Shown here: one piece after another, positions 61,888 through 64,000 of the stretch
How positions within the stretch are numbered: position 1 is the stretch's first letter
Layout: the number at the start of each line of letters is the position of its first letter
Assembly: GCF_014207985.1 (NCBI RefSeq)
Contig: NZ_JACHMI010000001.1
Location: 5,563,001 to 5,627,000, forward strand
DNA: 64,000 nucleotides
Origin: Nonomuraea rubra
GTDB taxonomy: Bacteria > Actinomycetota > Actinomycetes > Streptosporangiales > Streptosporangiaceae
Direction: 5' to 3'
Notes under the pieces: generated by a model
Database searches by the model: none
What the model saw: only the letters and a program-made list of their open reading frames with translations
Told to the model about the DNA's origin: nothing
Position numbers and translations under genes: made by a program

Positions 61888-62984
61888 CCGCGCTCACCCT
61901 CGCGTGCCGGGGCCAGGGCGCACACCTTGCAGTCCGGGTTGCGGGGGAGGGGCTGCCACTCGGGCACCAGCCCGTTGCGCAGGTCCAGGGTGACGCGATG
62001 GCCGGCCGCGCGGGGCGGCTCGTACCCGGTGAGGTAGCGCTGCGCCTCGAGGGCCAGCAGCGAGCCGACCTGCATCGCCATCGGCCCGGTGAGCGGGTTG
62101 CTCAGCTTCATGTTCTCCACGATCCGGTACGCGACCGCGTCCGGGCCGTCCCCGGTCGGCCGGTCGGCGTAGTCGCAGGCCAGGCAGGCCGTGCGGCCCG
62201 GGTCCACGGACAGGTACATGAGCTGGCTGCGGTTGGCTCCCCCCAGCACGTACGGGACGCCGTTGCGGACCGCGGCCTCGTTCGCCCAGAGGTTGGCGTG
62301 CGGATGCCCGTCGAGGCCGCCCGCCACGAGGTCGACGCCCTGGATGAGGTCCTCCAGGTCCTCGGGGGCGGAGACCCAGCGGTCGGCGGCGTGCACCTTG
62401 ATGCGCGGGTCGTAGTCGCGTACCCACGCGGCGGCCCGTTCGGCCTTCGACCGGCCGAGGTCGGCGTGGTGGTAGAGGAACTGCCGGGCGAAGTTGCGGG
62501 ACTCGACGCGGTCCTGGTCGACCAGGGTCATCTCGCCGACGCCGAGGCCGGCCAGGCACTGGACGAGGGAGGAGCCGCCGCCGCCGACCCCGAGCACGAG
62601 GACGTGGGCCTGGCTCATCGGCCGGTGGAATGCGGCCCGGCGCCGCTCCAGGCTCGCGTAGGTGCCGTAGAAGCTGAGGTTGGAGAAGTGGCGCTCGTCC
62701 TCGTCGGGGTCGCCGAGGGTCCGGCCGCCGGCGTCCTCCACCAGGCCCAGGGAGTCGAGCCCGCTCAGGCCGCCGCTGACGTCCTCCTCCGAGAGCGGGA
62801 TGCCGCGCCGCTGGAGCGAGCCGCTCAGCTCGGCCGCGGTCTGCGGGGCCCGGCGCAGCTCGGTCAGGAGCGCGGCCACGTGCCCGTCGGGGTCGTCCAG
62901 GGTGATCGCCTCGCGAGCGTCGAAGATCACCAGGAGATCCGCGCCGATCGTCTCCCACTCGCATTCCTTCAACGCCACACGCAT
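61884..62984 (-). CDS. ThiF/E1-like adenylating enzyme with N-terminal RRE (MccB/PaaA-like)
   Basis: A 366-residue E1-superfamily enzyme, close to the length of MccB (about 350). Residues 1-90 form a PqqD-like peptide-binding domain (LLVIFDAREAITLDDPDGHVAALLTELRRAPQTAAELSGSL..DSLGLVED). The adenylation domain has the nucleotide loop LGVGGGGSSLVQCL (131-144), DQDRVESRNFARQFLYH with the conserved Arg/Gln, and a structural zinc site of two CxxC pairs, Cys267/Cys270 (ACLACDY) and Cys352/Cys355 (DCKVCAL). ThiF-RRE enzymes activate a peptide carboxylate as an acyl adenylate. GGGAGG precedes ATG 62984. The M50 gene overlaps its stop; the short peptide gene lies just upstream. Confidence 0.88.
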   Translation of the reverse strand: MRVALKECEWETIGADLLVIFDAREAITLDDPDGHVAALLTELRRAPQTAAELSGSLQRRGIPLSEEDVSGGLSGLDSLGLVEDAGGRTLGDPDEDERHFSNLSFYGTYASLERRRAAFHRPMSQAHVLVLGVGGGGSSLVQCLAGLGVGEMTLVDQDRVESRNFARQFLYHHADLGRSKAERAAAWVRDYDPRIKVHAADRWVSAPEDLEDLIQGVDLVAGGLDGHPHANLWANEAAVRNGVPYVLGGANRSQLMYLSVDPGRTACLACDYADRPTGDGPDAVAYRIVENMKLSNPLTGPMAMQVGSLLALEAQRYLTGYEPPRAAGHRVTLDLRNGLVPEWQPLPRNPDCKVCALAPAREGERG

Positions 62985-63018
62985 CGTGCCTCCCGCGCCG
63001 GCCAGTACGGATGCTGAA

Positions 63019-63055
63019 CCCCGCGGGCAGGAGCGTGGTGCTCCTGCCCGCGGGG
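63019..63055 (-). terminator. Strong hairpin between the peptide gene and the ThiF-like gene
   Basis: CCCCGCGGGCAGGAGC (63019-63034) and GCTCCTGCCCGCGGGG (63040-63055) are exact reverse complements, 16 bp, with loop GTGGT. It starts 25 nt after the peptide stop and lies before the ThiF-like start. No proper T-run follows, so a partial terminator or mRNA 3'-end stabiliser is likely, giving more peptide message than enzyme message, a common RiPP layout. Confidence 0.85.
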
Positions 63056-63080
63056 GAAATCGTCAGGCGGTGTCAGCGCC

Positions 63081-63140
63081 TCACGTGGCGGGGTTCTGAG
63101 TAGCCTTGACGGACTCGACCTTCTTGACCTTGATCTCCAT
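63081..63140 (-). CDS. 19-residue candidate RiPP precursor peptide
   Basis: An open frame of 19 codons reads MEIKVKKVESVKATQNPAT and ends in TGA. AGGAGG sits at 63147-63152, 6 nt before the ATG, the best ribosome site in this region. The alternating EIKVKKVESVK could add a beta-strand to an RRE domain, leaving the tail ATQNPAT as the modified part. An in-frame ATG 15 nt upstream would overlap the ribosome site and is rejected. A SARP-type promoter lies about 50 nt upstream, and a hairpin follows the stop. Size recalls MccA of microcin C7, which an MccB enzyme acts on at its C-terminal residue. Confidence 0.8.
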   Translation of the reverse strand: MEIKVKKVESVKATQNPAT

Positions 63141-63187
63141 GATGTGCCTCCTCATGGGTTGTGTGGCGCTGGATGCCAGCTGTGACC

Positions 63188-63240
63188 AGAGTGCGACGTG
63201 ACACTGAAATAGCGCTGATTTTCCGCTGAATGCGCGGTTA
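63188..63240 (-). promoter_or_regulatory. SARP-type promoter: 11-bp direct repeats plus -10 element
   Basis: On the plus strand CACTGA (63202-63207), CGCTGA (63213-63218), CGCTGA (63224-63229) and CGGTTA (63235-63240) recur every 11 bp. Read towards the peptide gene, the last repeat is followed by exactly 8 bp and then CACTCT (63188-63193), a plausible -10. This is the known geometry of SARP-activated promoters. The divergent SARP gene starts 49 bp to the right. Confidence 0.75.
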
Positions 63241-63288
63241 GGCTGCCAACGTTGATCACTTAGTCAGCGGCTGGAGGCTTGGGACGAC

Positions 63289-64000
63289 GTGACCGTCGAG
63301 GGCGTGGAGTTCCGTCTGCTGGGGGCGGTGGGAGCGTGGCACGCCGGGCGGCGGCTGGGCCCGTCCACGCCGCAGCAGCGGACCATCCTGGCGATGTTGC
63401 TGCTCGAACCGGGACGGCCGGTGCCCGTGGCCCGGCTGGAGACGGCCCTGTGGGGGAGCGAACCACCCGAGTCCTCCCGCAACGCCGTCCAGGGGCACAT
63501 CTCCCGGCTCCGCCGCCTGCTGGCACCGTTCCCCGAGGCGGCGCTGACGACGTCGGCGCGCGGCTACTGCCTGACGGCCGGGCGCGACCGCGTCGACCTG
63601 CACCGCTTCCGGGAGCTGGTCCGCGACGCAGGCGGCGAGCCGGACCCGGAACGCGCCGCCGGCCTGCTGCGCGCCGCCCTGGCGCTCTGGCAGGGCCCGC
63701 CCCTGACGGACGTGGCGGGCCGGTGGCTGCCCGACGTCGTGGTGCCCGGCCTGGAGGAGGAACGGCTGACGGCGCTGGAACGGCGGGCCGCGCTCGACCT
63801 GCGCCAGGGCAGGCACCAGGAGATCGCCGCCGAGCTGGCGCCCCTGGTGGGGGAGAACCCGCTGCGGGAACGGCTCGCCTGGCTGCTGATGACGGCGCTG
63901 TCACGCGGCGGCCACCGCACCGAGGCGCTGGCCGTCTTCCGCGGCGTCAGGCGCCGCTTCGCCGACGAGCTCGGCATCGAGCCGGGCGAGGAGCTGCAAC
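63289..64000 (+). CDS. SARP/AfsR-type transcriptional activator, N-terminal part (runs off the window)
   Basis: 237 residues are visible, with no stop before the edge. Residues 5-100 form the OmpR-like winged helix of SARPs: FRLLGAVGAWHAGRRLGPSTPQQRTILAMLLLEPGRPVPVARLETALWGSEPPESSRNAVQGHISRLRRLL, closing with TTSARGYCLTA. The bacterial transcriptional activation domain (BTAD) follows with VDLHRFRELV, LALWQGPPLTDVAG, ALERRAALDLRQGRHQEIAAELAPLVGENPLRERL and ADELGIEPGEEL. GTG 63289 has GGAGG 11 nt upstream; a GTG at 63304 is possible. Whether it continues into an NB-ARC domain is unseen. It probably activates the divergent peptide operon. Confidence 0.93.
   Translation, partial: MTVEGVEFRLLGAVGAWHAGRRLGPSTPQQRTILAMLLLEPGRPVPVARLETALWGSEPPESSRNAVQGHISRLRRLLAPFPEAALTTSARGYCLTAGRDRVDLHRFRELVRDAGGEPDPERAAGLLRAALALWQGPPLTDVAGRWLPDVVVPGLEEERLTALERRAALDLRQGRHQEIAAELAPLVGENPLRERLAWLLMTALSRGGHRTEALAVFRGVRRRFADELGIEPGEELQ

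Noticed and set aside
63141..63155. An upstream in-frame ATG giving a 24-residue precursor
   Set aside because: It overlaps the AGGAGG ribosome site that fits the ATG at 63140, and has no ribosome site of its own.

Overview
The window is very GC-rich and tightly packed, with many GTG starts, ATGA start/stop overlaps, five cytochromes P450, an ECF41 sigma factor, a SARP regulator and a 2-methylisoborneol locus. This points to a filamentous actinomycete. A Streptosporangiales member such as Nonomuraea is my inference; no rRNA or marker gene confirms it. I saw no tRNA, rRNA, insertion sequence or CRISPR array.

1-18 kb is mostly housekeeping and regulation: a FadR/GntR regulator behind a near-perfect palindrome, NAD(P) glutamate dehydrogenase (gdhA), a large secreted subtilase, a P450 with a TetR regulator, a DHA2 drug exporter with a divergent MarR regulator, a decayed metallo-beta-lactamase-fold gene, a two-component system with a membrane protein, a histidine phosphatase, a two-domain PEP-synthase-like protein with two divergent DNA-binding genes, and a secreted protein.

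18.6-27.6 kb looks like a small tailoring-type metabolic cluster without a polyketide or peptide assembly line. A P450 and an aldo/keto reductase diverge from a rightward run of FAD monooxygenase, phytanoyl-CoA-type dioxygenase, unusual ketosynthase III and P450. A converging run of small membrane protein, P450 and NAD(P)-dependent reductase follows.

27.8-35.7 kb holds a Tat-exported serine hydrolase, an acetyltransferase, a VOC protein, a Dps-like ferritin, a hydrolase, an SDR, a metallo-hydrolase and an MFS exporter. 35.5-39.0 kb is the 2-methylisoborneol operon: family 2B encapsulin shell, 2-MIB synthase and GPP methyltransferase. 39-56 kb is mixed: SDR, phospholipase-D-like secreted protein, lipoprotein, esterase, TetR/MFS pair, CGNR zinc finger, acyl-CoA ligase, amino-acid permease, ECF41 sigma factor, XRE-cupin regulator, an oxidoreductase-methyltransferase fusion, a flavin reductase, manA, and a TetR/ABC ATPase pair lacking its permease.

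The two most interesting systems are at the right end. The first (56963-60317) is a three-gene, ATGA-coupled operon: a cucumopine-synthase-like protein, an FAD amine oxidase and a P450, plausibly making a modified opine or Pictet-Spengler-type alkaloid. The second (60631-64000) is a candidate minimal RiPP locus: a 19-residue peptide gene, a 16-bp-stem hairpin, an MccB/PaaA-like ThiF enzyme with an N-terminal PqqD/RRE-like domain, an M50-type membrane metalloprotease also starting with a PqqD-like domain, and a divergent SARP regulator. The peptide promoter carries four hexamers in 11-bp register, the last exactly 8 bp before a -10-like element, as expected of a SARP-activated promoter.

A further pattern runs through the window: short exact or near-exact tandem duplications (15-40 bp) sit at or just past the stop codon of several unrelated genes.
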